Assembly: GCA_017477205.1 (NCBI GenBank) | Contig: JAFUXE010000027.1 | Span: 1 to 50,635, forward strand | Direction: 5' to 3' | Source: Alloprevotella sp. | GTDB lineage: Bacteria > Bacteroidota > Bacteroidia > Bacteroidales > Bacteroidaceae | DNA: 50,635 nt | Part shown: in pieces, positions 1 through 7,562 of the stretch | How positions within the stretch are numbered: position 1 is the first letter of the stretch | Layout of the letters: every line of letters starts with the position of its first letter | The notes under the pieces: model-generated | Seen by the model: the letters and a program-made list of their open reading frames with translations, nothing else | Database searches by the model: none | Told to the model about the DNA's origin: nothing | Position numbers and translations under genes: made by a program

Positions 1-100
1 CAAGGGGAAGGTTTTCTTCGCGATAAAGACGATACACCTCTTGGCGCAAATGAACACGATCCATACGGGTACGTAGATAATCTCTTTCTGTTTTCATCAT
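1..100 (-). CDS. N-terminal fragment of an unidentified protein, cut by the window edge
   Basis: An open frame on the minus strand starts with two adjacent ATG codons (98-100 and 95-97) and runs without a stop to the window edge. The visible residues begin MMKTERDYLRTRMDRV and are rich in Arg, Glu and Tyr, which suggests a soluble helical start. There is no signal peptide. I do not recognise the family. It is divergent from the ABC-F gene at 321, with about 220 nt between the two starts. That this is a real gene rests only on the start position and the uninterrupted frame. Confidence 0.5.
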   Translation of the reverse strand, partial: MMKTERDYLRTRMDRVHLRQEVYRLYREENLPL

Positions 101-305
101 TTTTTGTGATTTAGGTGTCAACCCTATTTACAAAAAGACACACACGGAAGAAAATGTGTGCGCACGTCCCGGACTTTTTTCCCTGTTGCCGTCACCTCCC
201 CGTTCGCGCTTCTTCTTGTGTGCATCCGGGACGCGGGAATGCGCCCCGTGCGCAAGGATTTTATAATAATTGGAACTGCGTACAAGCAATCTGCAAATTA
301 TTTTG

Positions 306-313
306 TACTTTTG
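306..313 (+). promoter_or_regulatory. Bacteroidetes -7 box (TACTTTTG) for the ABC-F gene
   Basis: TACTTTTG fits the Bacteroidetes -7 consensus TAnnTTTG. It ends only 7 nt before the ATG at 321, so the mRNA would start at or just before the start codon. This supports 321 over the in-frame ATG at 270, which lies upstream of the box. I see no convincing -33 TTTG at the expected distance. Confidence 0.5.
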
Positions 314-320
314 CCTGCCT

Positions 321-2237
321 ATGATTTCAGTACAGCGACTTTCCATCGAGTTTTCCGCGCGTCCGTTGTTCACGGATGCCTCCTTCGTCATCAACGCCAG
401 GGACCGCATAGCCCTTGTGGGAAAGAACGGCGCCGGCAAGTCCACGCTCCTGAAGATGCTTGCCGGCGAGCAGGAGCCTACGGCGGGAGAGGTGGCGCGC
501 GAGCGCGGCATCAGCATCGGCTACTTGCCACAGGTGATGAAGCTGGCGGACGAAACGACGGTGCTGGAGGAGACGGAGAAGGCCTTTGCCGACATCAACA
601 GCCTGCAGGAGCGCATCCGCCGCGAGGAGGAGGAGCTCAGCCTGCGCACGGACTACGAGAGCGAAGCCTACATGGCGCTCGTGGAACGCCTGTCGCTCGA
701 CACGGAACACTTCCAGCTTGTCGGCGGACAGAACTACCGCGCCACGATGGAGCGCACGTTGCAGGGCCTCGGCTTCCGACGCGAGGACTTCCTGCGGCCC
801 ACGCGCGAGTTCAGCGGCGGCTGGCGTATGCGCATAGAGCTGGCCAAGCTCCTGCTGCGCCAACCGGACCTGATACTCCTCGACGAGCCTACGAACCACC
901 TCGACATCGAGAGCATACGCTGGCTGGAACAGTTCTTGGCCAAGAGTCCCAGTGCCGTGGTTCTCGTCAGTCACGACCGCGCCTTCATCAACAACGTCAC
1001 AAACCGCACGATGGAGATTTCCTGCGGCCGCATCACGGACTACCGCGTACGCTACGACGAGTACGTGCAGCTCCGCGCGGAGCGTCGCGAGCAGCAGCTG
1101 AGGGCATACGAGAACCAACAGAAGGAAATAGCTGACATAAAAGACTTTATCGAGCGCTTCCGCTACAAGCCCACGAAGGCTGTACAGGTGCAGAGCCGCA
1201 TCAAGCAGCTGGAGCGCATCGTCCCGATAGAGGTGGACGAGGTTGACACCAGTTCGCTCCACCTGAAGTTTCCGCCCTGCCAGCGCAGCGGCGACTTCCC
1301 CCTGACGTGCGAAGACGTCCGCAAGGACTACGGCGAGCATTGCGTGTTCCGCGACGTGAACCTCACGCTGCGGCGTGGCGAGAAAGTGGCTTTCGTGGGA
1401 CGCAACGGCGAAGGTAAGACCACGCTCGTGAAGTGCATCATGGGCGAGATACCGTTCGGCGGAAAGCTCAGGCTTGGCCACAACGTCCAGATAGGCTACT
1501 ACGCGCAGAACCAGGCGCAGCTCCTGGACGGCGAGCTGACCGTCTTCGAGACCATAGACCGCGTGGCGACAGGCGACGTGCGACTCAGGATTCGCGACAT
1601 CCTTGGCGCCTTCATGTTTGGCGGCGAAGCCTCGGACAAGAAGGTGAAGGTGCTCAGCGGCGGCGAGCGTAGCCGTCTGGCCATGATAAAACTCCTGCTC
1701 GAGCCCGTCAACTTCCTCATCCTTGACGAACCTACCAACCACCTGGATATGCAGACGAAGGACGTGCTGAAGGACGCCCTGCTGACTTTCGACGGCACCG
1801 TCATCCTCGTCAGCCACGACCGCTACTTCCTCGACGGACTTGCCGAGCGCGTCTATGCTTTTGCCGACGGGCACGTGCGGGAACACATCGGAGGCATCTA
1901 CGACTACCTGTCGCAGGACGCGAAGCTCCCTGCGCCTCAGGCCGCGTCTGCAAAGGATGTTCCTGCGCAGGCGGCTACCCCCTCGAAAGGTGCGGCGGAA
2001 CATGCAGCCATGAAGGAGCGTGCGCGGCAGACGCGAAAGGCCGAAAAAGCCCTTGCCGAAGCCGAGGCCGCCGTGGAACGCCTCGAAGGCGAACTTGCCG
2101 AACTGGAACAACGGCTCAGCACGGCCGAGGGCGCGGCGGACGCAGCACTTGCCACGTCCTATGCCGCGAAGCAACACGAACTACAAGCCGCCATGGACGC
2201 TTGGGAACAGGCTTCCGAGGCGCTTGATAATCTCTGA
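321..2237 (+). CDS. ABC-F family ATPase (Uup/EttA-like), 638 aa
   Basis: This is a soluble protein with two ABC ATPase domains and no membrane segment, the layout of ABC-F proteins that act on ribosomes. Domain 1 has Walker A GKNGAGKST (about residues 34-42), a FSGGW signature near 164 and LLDEPTNHLD. Domain 2 has GRNGEGKTT near 360, LSGGERSRLAM and LILDEPTNHLD. The inter-domain linker is charged and helical. The C-terminus (about 585-638) is an Ala/Glu/Arg-rich coiled coil, as in Uup/YheS-type members. The start is MISVQRLSIEF at 321, because ABC domain 1 begins there and a promoter box overlaps the longer alternative. The role in translation is family knowledge. The exact subfamily cannot be fixed by eye, and a drug-resistance type is less likely in this housekeeping context. 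Confidence 0.93.
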   Translation: MISVQRLSIEFSARPLFTDASFVINARDRIALVGKNGAGKSTLLKMLAGEQEPTAGEVARERGISIGYLPQVMKLADETTVLEETEKAFADINSLQERIRREEEELSLRTDYESEAYMALVERLSLDTEHFQLVGGQNYRATMERTLQGLGFRREDFLRPTREFSGGWRMRIELAKLLLRQPDLILLDEPTNHLDIESIRWLEQFLAKSPSAVVLVSHDRAFINNVTNRTMEISCGRITDYRVRYDEYVQLRAERREQQLRAYENQQKEIADIKDFIERFRYKPTKAVQVQSRIKQLERIVPIEVDEVDTSSLHLKFPPCQRSGDFPLTCEDVRKDYGEHCVFRDVNLTLRRGEKVAFVGRNGEGKTTLVKCIMGEIPFGGKLRLGHNVQIGYYAQNQAQLLDGELTVFETIDRVATGDVRLRIRDILGAFMFGGEASDKKVKVLSGGERSRLAMIKLLLEPVNFLILDEPTNHLDMQTKDVLKDALLTFDGTVILVSHDRYFLDGLAERVYAFADGHVREHIGGIYDYLSQDAKLPAPQAASAKDVPAQAATPSKGAAEHAAMKERARQTRKAEKALAEAEAAVERLEGELAELEQRLSTAEGAADAALATSYAAKQHELQAAMDAWEQASEALDNL

Positions 2238-2262
2238 ATACTCCGGAGGTCTCCGGATATTC
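2236..2262 (+). other. Imperfect inverted repeat between the ABC-F and M13 genes
   Basis: GAATACTCCGGAG and CTCCGGATATTC form a hairpin of about 12 bp that starts within the ABC-F stop codon. No T-run follows, so it is more likely an mRNA end or processing structure than an intrinsic terminator. The M13 gene starts 35 nt later. Confidence 0.4.
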
Positions 2263-2296
2263 CTGACATTCCGAACACTTAAATACAACAACGAAT

Positions 2297-4318
2297 ATGA
2301 AAAAACTTCTTCTCTCCCTCTCCCTCGTGACGCTGTCCGCCATGGGGCAGACGCCCGGCACAGGTATCGACCGTGCCAACATGAACCCGAAGGTGAAGCC
2401 CGGTACGGACTTCTACGAATATGCCGACGGCGGCTGGATGAAAGCGCATCCGCTGACACCGGAGTACAGCCGCTACGGACAGTTCAACGCCCTTGAAGAG
2501 GACAACCGCGAACAAATCCGCAGCCTGATTGAGGACCTCGCAGCCACGCCGCAGAAGCCGGGCACGCTGGGGCAGAAGATAGGTTCCTTCTACCGCCTCG
2601 CTATGGACAGCGTGCGCCGCAATGCCGAAGGCTACGAACCCATACGTGCCCAGCTGGAGTGCGTGCGCAACATCCGTTCGCGTGCTGAATACCAGCTTCG
2701 TTCCGCAGAACTGGACCTCCGCGGCGTTTCCGCCATGATGTTCGACGTGTCCTGCGACGCCGACCTGCGCATCGCCTCCCGCAACCTGCTGCAAATAGGG
2801 CAGGGGGGACTCTCCATGGGCGAGCGCAGCTACTACCTGGGCGACGACGAGAACATCGTACGCGTGCGCGACGCGTATAAGGAATATGTGTACAACCTCC
2901 TCCGCATGGTGGGAAACGACGAGACGGCTGCCGCCCGTAAGCGCGACGCCGTGCTTGCCATCGAAACGCAGATAGCCAAGGCCAGCCGTAGCGCTACGGA
3001 ACTCCGCGACGTGGAGGCTAACTATAACAAGATGTCCTACGCCACCCTGCTGAGCGACTATCCCGGCATCGACTGGAGTACGGCACTCCTCACGCTGGGC
3101 TATCCGGCTATGGGCGAAGTGAACGTTGGGCAGCCCGAGGCGCTCCACGAGGTGGAGAAGATTCTCTCCGAAGCCGACCTCGAGGACCTGAAGGCATACA
3201 TGGAGTTCAAGGTGGTGAACAGCGCCGCCAACGCCCTGAGCGATGACTTCCGCAGCGAGTCGTTCCGCTTCTTCGGCCAGGTCATGACGGGTGCCGAGCA
3301 GGACCGTCCCCGCTGGAAGCGTAGTGTGGGTGCTGTGGAGAGCGTCATGGGCTGGGCTGTAGGCCAGCTCTACGTGGAGAAGTACTTCCCCGAAAGCAGC
3401 AAGCAGCGCATGACGGAGCTGGTGGAGAACCTGCGCATTGCCCTCGGCCAGCGCATTCAGTCCCTGACGTGGATGGGCGAGGACACCAAGGCGAAGGCGC
3501 AGGAAAAGCTTGACGCCTTCTACGTGAAGATTGGATACCCCGACAAGTGGCGCAACTACGACGGCCTCACCATCGACGAAAACCTTTCCTACTACGAGAA
3601 TCTCTCCAACGCCCGCGAGTTCCTGCATCGCGACTACGTCAGCCGCCGCGCCAACAAACCCGTTGACAAGGACGAGTGGTACATGACGCCGCAGACCATC
3701 AACGCCTACTACAACCCCACAACCAACGAAATTTGCTTCCCCGCAGGCATCCTGCAGCCGCCTTTCTTCAATCCCGAGGCTGACGACGCAGCCAACTACG
3801 GCGCCATCGGCGTGGTCATCGGTCACGAGATGACGCACGGTTTCGACGACCAGGGCGCGCAGTTTGACAAGGACGGAAACCTGAAGAACTGGTGGACGGA
3901 CGAGGACAAGAAGAACTTCGAGGCCCGTACGGACGTCATGCGTAAGTTCTTCGACGGCATTGAAGTGCTCCCCGGCATGTATGCTAACGGCAAGCTGACG
4001 CTCGGCGAAAACATTGCCGATAACGGCGGTCTGAACGTAGCCTACCAAGCCCTCCAGAACGCTATGAAGAAGCATCCGCTGGAGAAGCGCGACGGCTTCA
4101 CGCCCGAGCAACGCTTCTTCCTGTCCTATGCCTTCGTGTGGGCACAAAACATCCGCGACGAGCAGCTCCGCCGCTACAATAAGACCGACCCCCACAGCCC
4201 CGGACGCTGGCGTGTCAACGGCGCGCTGCCGCACATCGACGCCTGGTACGACGCTTTCGGCATCAAGAAAGGAAACCGCCTCTTCGTGCCCAAGACACAG
4301 CGCGTGGACGTGTGGTAG
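2297..4318 (+). CDS. pepO: M13 family (PepO/neprilysin-like) zinc metallopeptidase, secreted, 673 aa
   Basis: The protein is a zinc endopeptidase of the neprilysin family. The N-terminus MKKLLLSLSLVTLSAMGQ is a signal peptide, so it acts in the periplasm or outside the cell. The mature part opens with the M13 N-domain pattern PGTDFYEYADGGWM. The zinc site HEMTH lies at residues 510-514, with the third ligand E571 in GENIADNGGL. The substrate motif NAYYNP and the C-terminal CxxW-like end (QRVDVW here, without the Cys) are where M13 enzymes have them. Length is normal for bacterial members (about 670-690). The family cleaves oligopeptides of up to about 40 residues. It follows the ABC-F gene by 59 nt and precedes recF by 19 nt, so co-transcription is possible. 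Confidence 0.95.
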   Translation: MKKLLLSLSLVTLSAMGQTPGTGIDRANMNPKVKPGTDFYEYADGGWMKAHPLTPEYSRYGQFNALEEDNREQIRSLIEDLAATPQKPGTLGQKIGSFYRLAMDSVRRNAEGYEPIRAQLECVRNIRSRAEYQLRSAELDLRGVSAMMFDVSCDADLRIASRNLLQIGQGGLSMGERSYYLGDDENIVRVRDAYKEYVYNLLRMVGNDETAAARKRDAVLAIETQIAKASRSATELRDVEANYNKMSYATLLSDYPGIDWSTALLTLGYPAMGEVNVGQPEALHEVEKILSEADLEDLKAYMEFKVVNSAANALSDDFRSESFRFFGQVMTGAEQDRPRWKRSVGAVESVMGWAVGQLYVEKYFPESSKQRMTELVENLRIALGQRIQSLTWMGEDTKAKAQEKLDAFYVKIGYPDKWRNYDGLTIDENLSYYENLSNAREFLHRDYVSRRANKPVDKDEWYMTPQTINAYYNPTTNEICFPAGILQPPFFNPEADDAANYGAIGVVIGHEMTHGFDDQGAQFDKDGNLKNWWTDEDKKNFEARTDVMRKFFDGIEVLPGMYANGKLTLGENIADNGGLNVAYQALQNAMKKHPLEKRDGFTPEQRFFLSYAFVWAQNIRDEQLRRYNKTDPHSPGRWRVNGALPHIDAWYDAFGIKKGNRLFVPKTQRVDVW

Positions 4319-4337
4319 GACAATCTCCTCAGCAGCA

Positions 4338-5492
4338 ATGATACTCAAGTCTCTTAACATCCTCAACTATAAGAACATTGAGGAAGCGCGCCTCTCGTTC
4401 TCTCCACGCCTCAACGCCCTTGTAGGCCATAACGGCATGGGGAAGACGAACGTTCTGGACGCCATCTACTACCTGGCATTCTGTCGCAGTACGACCAGCA
4501 CGCAGGATGCCCACAACGTGCGCCACGACGCCCCCGACTTCATGCTCGACGCCACGTTGGAGTCCGATGCGGGTGCGGAGGAGCACCTTGTATGCGCCTA
4601 CCGCAACGGCGGGCAAAAGCGCGTGGCGAAAAACGGCAAGTCCCTGCGGCGCCTCTCCGACCATGTGGGCAGCGTGCCCCTCGTCATGGTGTCGCCCTAC
4701 GACGTGAGCCTCGCGGAGGGAAGTGGCGAAGGGCGCCGGGCCTTTATGGATGCCGCCATCTCGCAGTACGACAAAGCGTATCTTGAATCCCTCATCCGTT
4801 ACGAGCGCGCCCTGAAGCAGCGCAACGCCCTCCTGCGTGGTGCCGAGGAGGGAGTTGTGGACTGGAGTGTGGCCGAAACCTTGGAGGACATGATGTCCCT
4901 CGAGGCGGAGGTCATCTACGCGGCACGCCGCGAGTTCGTGGAGGCTTTCGTGCCCGTCTTCCGCGACATGTACGCCAGTTTCTGCGACAACGCTTCCGAG
5001 ACCTCCATTGTCGATATCACGCTGCAGACGCATGCCGAACGCGGCAGCTTGCGCGAACTCCTGCGTGCCGGACGCCAGAAAGAAGCCATCGTGGGACATA
5101 CGCTCTACGGCCCCCATCGCGACGACCTCCTGCTGACGCTTGGCGGCTATCCCGTACGCCGCGAGGCATCGCAGGGACAGACAAAGACATACGCCATCGC
5201 CATGAAGCTGGCGCAGTATCTTCTCCTGAAACAACGCCATGGCGGGCGTACGCCTCTGCTCCTCCTTGACGACATCTTCGACAAGCTCGACCGTGGTCGC
5301 GTGGAGCGCATCGTGCAGTTCGCCGCGCAGTCGCCCGACCTCGGGCAGGTGTTCATCACGGACACCAACCGCGACCACCTCGACCGCCTGCTTGCCGCTT
5401 CCCGCGAGGACTACCGCCTCTTCTACGTTGAGGACGGACGCGTCAGCCTTTCTTCTTCCTCAGAAACTCCGGCCACCCAACCCCTCTCATGA
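4338..5492 (+). CDS. recF: DNA replication and repair protein RecF, 384 aa
   Basis: RecF is an SMC-like ATPase that helps load RecA at single-strand gaps. The start at 4338 gives MILKSLNILNYKNIEEARLSF, the typical RecF opening. Walker A GHNGMGKTN lies near residues 31-39. The C-terminal half has QGQTKTYAIAMKLAQ followed by Walker B LLLLDDIFDKLD. Length matches the family (about 360-380). An upstream in-frame extension to 4128 only overlaps the M13 gene and carries no RecF sequence. The stop overlaps the next start as ATGA (5489-5492), so the DUF721 gene is translationally coupled. The recF-DUF721 pairing is common in Bacteroidetes. Confidence 0.96.
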   Translation: MILKSLNILNYKNIEEARLSFSPRLNALVGHNGMGKTNVLDAIYYLAFCRSTTSTQDAHNVRHDAPDFMLDATLESDAGAEEHLVCAYRNGGQKRVAKNGKSLRRLSDHVGSVPLVMVSPYDVSLAEGSGEGRRAFMDAAISQYDKAYLESLIRYERALKQRNALLRGAEEGVVDWSVAETLEDMMSLEAEVIYAARREFVEAFVPVFRDMYASFCDNASETSIVDITLQTHAERGSLRELLRAGRQKEAIVGHTLYGPHRDDLLLTLGGYPVRREASQGQTKTYAIAMKLAQYLLLKQRHGGRTPLLLLDDIFDKLDRGRVERIVQFAAQSPDLGQVFITDTNRDHLDRLLAASREDYRLFYVEDGRVSLSSSSETPATQPLS

Positions 5493-5779
5493 AACGCAAC
5501 GCTCCGACAATGTTAGGCGACCTTCTCAGCGAATACCTCGCCACGGAAGGACTTCTCACGCCGCTCAACCAGCATCGCCTCGTGGAGGCATGGCCCCGCA
5601 TTGCCGGTGCTGCGGTGGCGGAGCAAACCACGGAGGCATACATACAAGGTCAGCATCTGTGCGTGCATATCCTTTCGCCCGCCATGCGCAATAATCTCTC
5701 CATGCAACGCTCCGCCCTTGTGCGGCGTCTCAATGCCGCCGTCGGCGCACCCGTCATCACGGACATTCGTTTTGTATGA
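5489..5779 (+). CDS. DciA/DUF721 family protein, 96 aa
   Basis: This small protein matches the DUF721 (DciA) pattern: an N-terminal helix (MLGDLLSEYLATEGL), a conserved W in VEAWPRIAG, then a beta segment and LSPAMRNNLSMQRSALVRRLN. DciA proteins assist loading of the replicative helicase DnaB in bacteria without DnaC. The position between recF and a methyltransferase, with 4-nt overlaps on both sides (ATGA at 5489 and 5776), indicates one translationally coupled unit. The protein is short, as usual for Bacteroidetes members (about 95-100 aa). Confidence 0.9.
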   Translation: MKRNAPTMLGDLLSEYLATEGLLTPLNQHRLVEAWPRIAGAAVAEQTTEAYIQGQHLCVHILSPAMRNNLSMQRSALVRRLNAAVGAPVITDIRFV

Positions 5780-7281
5780 TACCCCTTCCCGAAGACTTCC
5801 GTGCGCAGATGCGCAGCCAGCTTGGTGCCGACGAGGCTGAAGCCCTCTTCCGTGCCTTGGAAGAAGAACCGCCTGTCAGCATACGTTTGAACCCCCGCAA
5901 ATGCCCCCTCCCACCTCCCCCCTCCGGGGGAGGCCTTGAAGAAGCGACGAGTGTGACGCTGAATAAGGGGTATCTGGAAGCCTCCCCCGGAGGGGGGAGG
6001 TGGGAGGGGGCTGACAAAGTACCCTGGTGCGAGACGGGACGCTACCTTTCCGAACGCCCGCAGTTTACGCTCAACCCGCTATTCCACGCTGGTTGCTACT
6101 ACGTGCAGGAAGCTTCTTCCATGGCGGTGGAGCAAGCCTGCAAAGCCATACAAGCGGACGCGTCACTCGTCACTTGCCCCTCGTCACTGAGAGTCCTTGA
6201 CCTTTGCGCGGCACCTGGAGGAAAGAGCACGTTGTGGGCATCCTTGTTGCAAGACGCGCTTCTCGTTTGCAACGAGCCCGTGCGTCAGCGGGCACAGGTG
6301 CTGGCGGAGAATATGGCCAAGTGGGGCGCGCCGGACGTGGTCGTGACCAATGCCTATCCTGCGGACTTCGCATCGCTCCCGGACTTCTTCGACATCATAG
6401 CCGCCGATGTGCCCTGCTCCGGCGAGGGCATGTTCCGTAAAGACGAAGGGGCACGGGCCGAGTGGAGTGCGGAGAACGTCCGCATGTGTGCCGCGCGCCA
6501 GATGGACATTGTGCGCGACGTGTGGCCCGCCCTCCGTCCCGGCGGCTATATGGTTTATAGCACCTGCACCTTCAACCGCCTTGAGAATGAGGACAACGTC
6601 CGCTGTATCTGCGAAGAACTGGGCGCGGAACTTGTTCCCATTTCGTTCCTCGCAGAAGGCTTGTCATTTAATAGTGGGTTCCACTTCTATCCCCATCGTA
6701 CACGTGGCGAAGGTTTCTTTATTGCACTTCTCCGGAAAAAAAGCCAGTTTCCCGCTTCAGGAGAGCAGGAGGCCTCGCGTGGGGAGGATATAAAGGTTAA
6801 GAAAAAGTTATCCCGACATAAGGGGCATCTGAAGGCCTCCCCCGGAGGGGGGGCTCTGAATGGGGCTTTGGCTCAATGGCTTCGCACGCCTGAAGACTTT
6901 CAGCTCTATACCCCCGACGACGAACGTGTTTATGCCCTGCGGCGTACCCATTTTGACGAAGCGACAACGCTATTTGCCGCATTACGTAGCCACGTTTGGG
7001 AGCCAGGCATACTCCTCGCACGCCGCAAGGGCAACAAATGGCAACCCGCCGCGCCGTTGGCACTCTCTACGGAACTCGCTCCCGACGCCTTTTCTCGTGC
7101 AGAGCTCTCGTTCGACGACGCTCTTTCCTATCTGCGCCGCGCAGCCCTCGTGCTTGGGACCGGCGTTCCTTGTGGCTACGTCCTCGTCTGCTTTGAGGGG
7201 CACCCCCTCGGCTTTGTCAACAACCTCGGCTCCCGCGCCAACAACCTCTATCCCGCAGAGTGGCGCATCCGCCACCTCTGA
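5776..7281 (+). CDS. NOP2/Sun (RsmB/RsmF)-type RNA m5C methyltransferase with two in-frame repeat insertions, 501 aa
   Basis: This enzyme uses SAM to methylate cytosine C5 in rRNA or tRNA. The SAM-binding motif CAAPGGKS lies near 150. The motif DVPCSGEGMFRKDE holds the PC cysteine, and the catalytic motif YSTCTFNRLENED follows. The C-terminal 90 residues (ending NNLYPAEWRIR) form the PUA-like domain of RsmF-type enzymes. Two segments do not belong to the family: residues about 43-79 (PPPPSGGGLEEA to RWEGA), encoded by a palindromic repeat with perfect 32-bp arms, and residues about 331-363 (containing LKASPGGG), encoded by a partial copy. Both keep the frame. A shorter SLVTCPSSL stretch near 133 comes from a CTCGTCACT repeat. 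The catalytic core looks intact, so the enzyme is probably active. The exact RNA target is unknown. Confidence 0.93.
   Translation: MIPLPEDFRAQMRSQLGADEAEALFRALEEEPPVSIRLNPRKCPLPPPPSGGGLEEATSVTLNKGYLEASPGGGRWEGADKVPWCETGRYLSERPQFTLNPLFHAGCYYVQEASSMAVEQACKAIQADASLVTCPSSLRVLDLCAAPGGKSTLWASLLQDALLVCNEPVRQRAQVLAENMAKWGAPDVVVTNAYPADFASLPDFFDIIAADVPCSGEGMFRKDEGARAEWSAENVRMCAARQMDIVRDVWPALRPGGYMVYSTCTFNRLENEDNVRCICEELGAELVPISFLAEGLSFNSGFHFYPHRTRGEGFFIALLRKKSQFPASGEQEASRGEDIKVKKKLSRHKGHLKASPGGGALNGALAQWLRTPEDFQLYTPDDERVYALRRTHFDEATTLFAALRSHVWEPGILLARRKGNKWQPAAPLALSTELAPDAFSRAELSFDDALSYLRRAALVLGTGVPCGYVLVCFEGHPLGFVNNLGSRANNLYPAEWRIRHL
5903..6011. repeat. Palindromic element, copy A (perfect 32-bp inverted arms), inside a methyltransferase gene
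   Basis: Positions 5903-5934 and 5980-6011 are exact reverse complements over 32 nt. Each arm is GC-rich and itself partly palindromic around CCCCCGGAGGGGG. The interior is 45 bp. On the coding strand the right part reads KGYLEASPGGGRWEGA. Copies B (6768-6863) and C (15906-16063) share the right half and the same reading frame. I see no clear target duplication. Confidence 0.9.
6161..6188. repeat. CTCGTCACT repeats within the methyltransferase gene
   Basis: GTCACTCGTCACT and TCGTCACT occur within 28 nt and encode the linker SLVTCPSSL. The same 9-mer recurs in the hairpin at 7307-7351 and three times at 7655-7680. Confidence 0.7.
6768..6863. repeat. Palindromic element, copy B (partial), inside the same methyltransferase gene
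   Basis: The right part (from AAGGGGCATCTGAAGGCC, through CTCCCCCGGAGGGGGG) matches copy A with few changes. The left arm is reduced to AGGAGGCCTCGCGTGGGGAGG. Its product reads KGHLKASPGGGALNGAL, in the same frame as copies A and C. Boundaries are approximate. Confidence 0.75.
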
Positions 7282-7306
7282 CCCCCAGTTCCTCCGACAT
7301 ACGAAC

Positions 7307-7351
7307 GACGAGTGACGGGCTCTTTGCCATCAGGCAAGCCCGTCACTCGTC
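7307..7351. terminator. Bidirectional terminator-like hairpin with 15-bp perfect stem
   Basis: GACGAGTGACGGGCT (7307-7321) pairs perfectly with AGCCCGTCACTCGTC (7337-7351). The loop has a further TTGCC/GGCAA pairing. It lies 25 nt after the methyltransferase stop and 28 nt beyond the stop of the convergent 57-aa gene. AACTTTATTT follows on the plus strand. The position between convergent genes supports use in both directions. Confidence 0.75.
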
Positions 7352-7379
7352 AACTTTATTTCACAGGTTCCGTGATGAA

Positions 7380-7553
7380 TCACTCCTCCTCGTCCCAGGC
7401 GAAGCCGCCGCCGTCGTGGTCGCGGGAGAACTGGATGTCGGTGCCGTCGTCGCCGTCATCGATTACGAAGGTGTCGCCGCTGCCCAGGAGGACGGTACTC
7501 TTTACGAGCAAGGCCACGGCATGCGTTTCGGGCTTTATATATTCGTGCTGCAT
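7380..7553 (-). CDS. Small acidic protein (57 aa) directly downstream of the sialidase-M60 gene
   Basis: The protein begins MQHEYIKPETHAVALL and ends in a strongly acidic, Gly-rich tail (GDDGTDIQFSRDHD, then WDEEE). It starts 9 nt after the stop of the 2232-aa secreted enzyme and ends just before a strong hairpin, so it is the last gene of that transcript. The opening (Y-x-x-P-E, a hydrophobic stretch with LL, then an acidic end) resembles the many 55-70 aa Bacteroidetes proteins found beside secreted proteins. Their function is unknown to me. There is no signal peptide or membrane helix. Codon use (GC-rich third positions) matches the neighbours. It could be a regulatory or leader-like peptide, or a secretion accessory. 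That is inference. Confidence 0.7.
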   Translation of the reverse strand: MQHEYIKPETHAVALLVKSTVLLGSGDTFVIDDGDDGTDIQFSRDHDGGGFAWDEEE

Positions 7554-7562
7554 AGTGATGAC

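Noticed and set aside
327..2177. A 616-codon open frame opposite the ABC-F gene
   Set aside because: The plus strand holds both ABC cassettes; the antisense product has no recognisable domain.
2279..4366. A 695-codon open frame opposite the M13 peptidase gene
   Set aside because: Same reason: the plus strand carries all M13 motifs.
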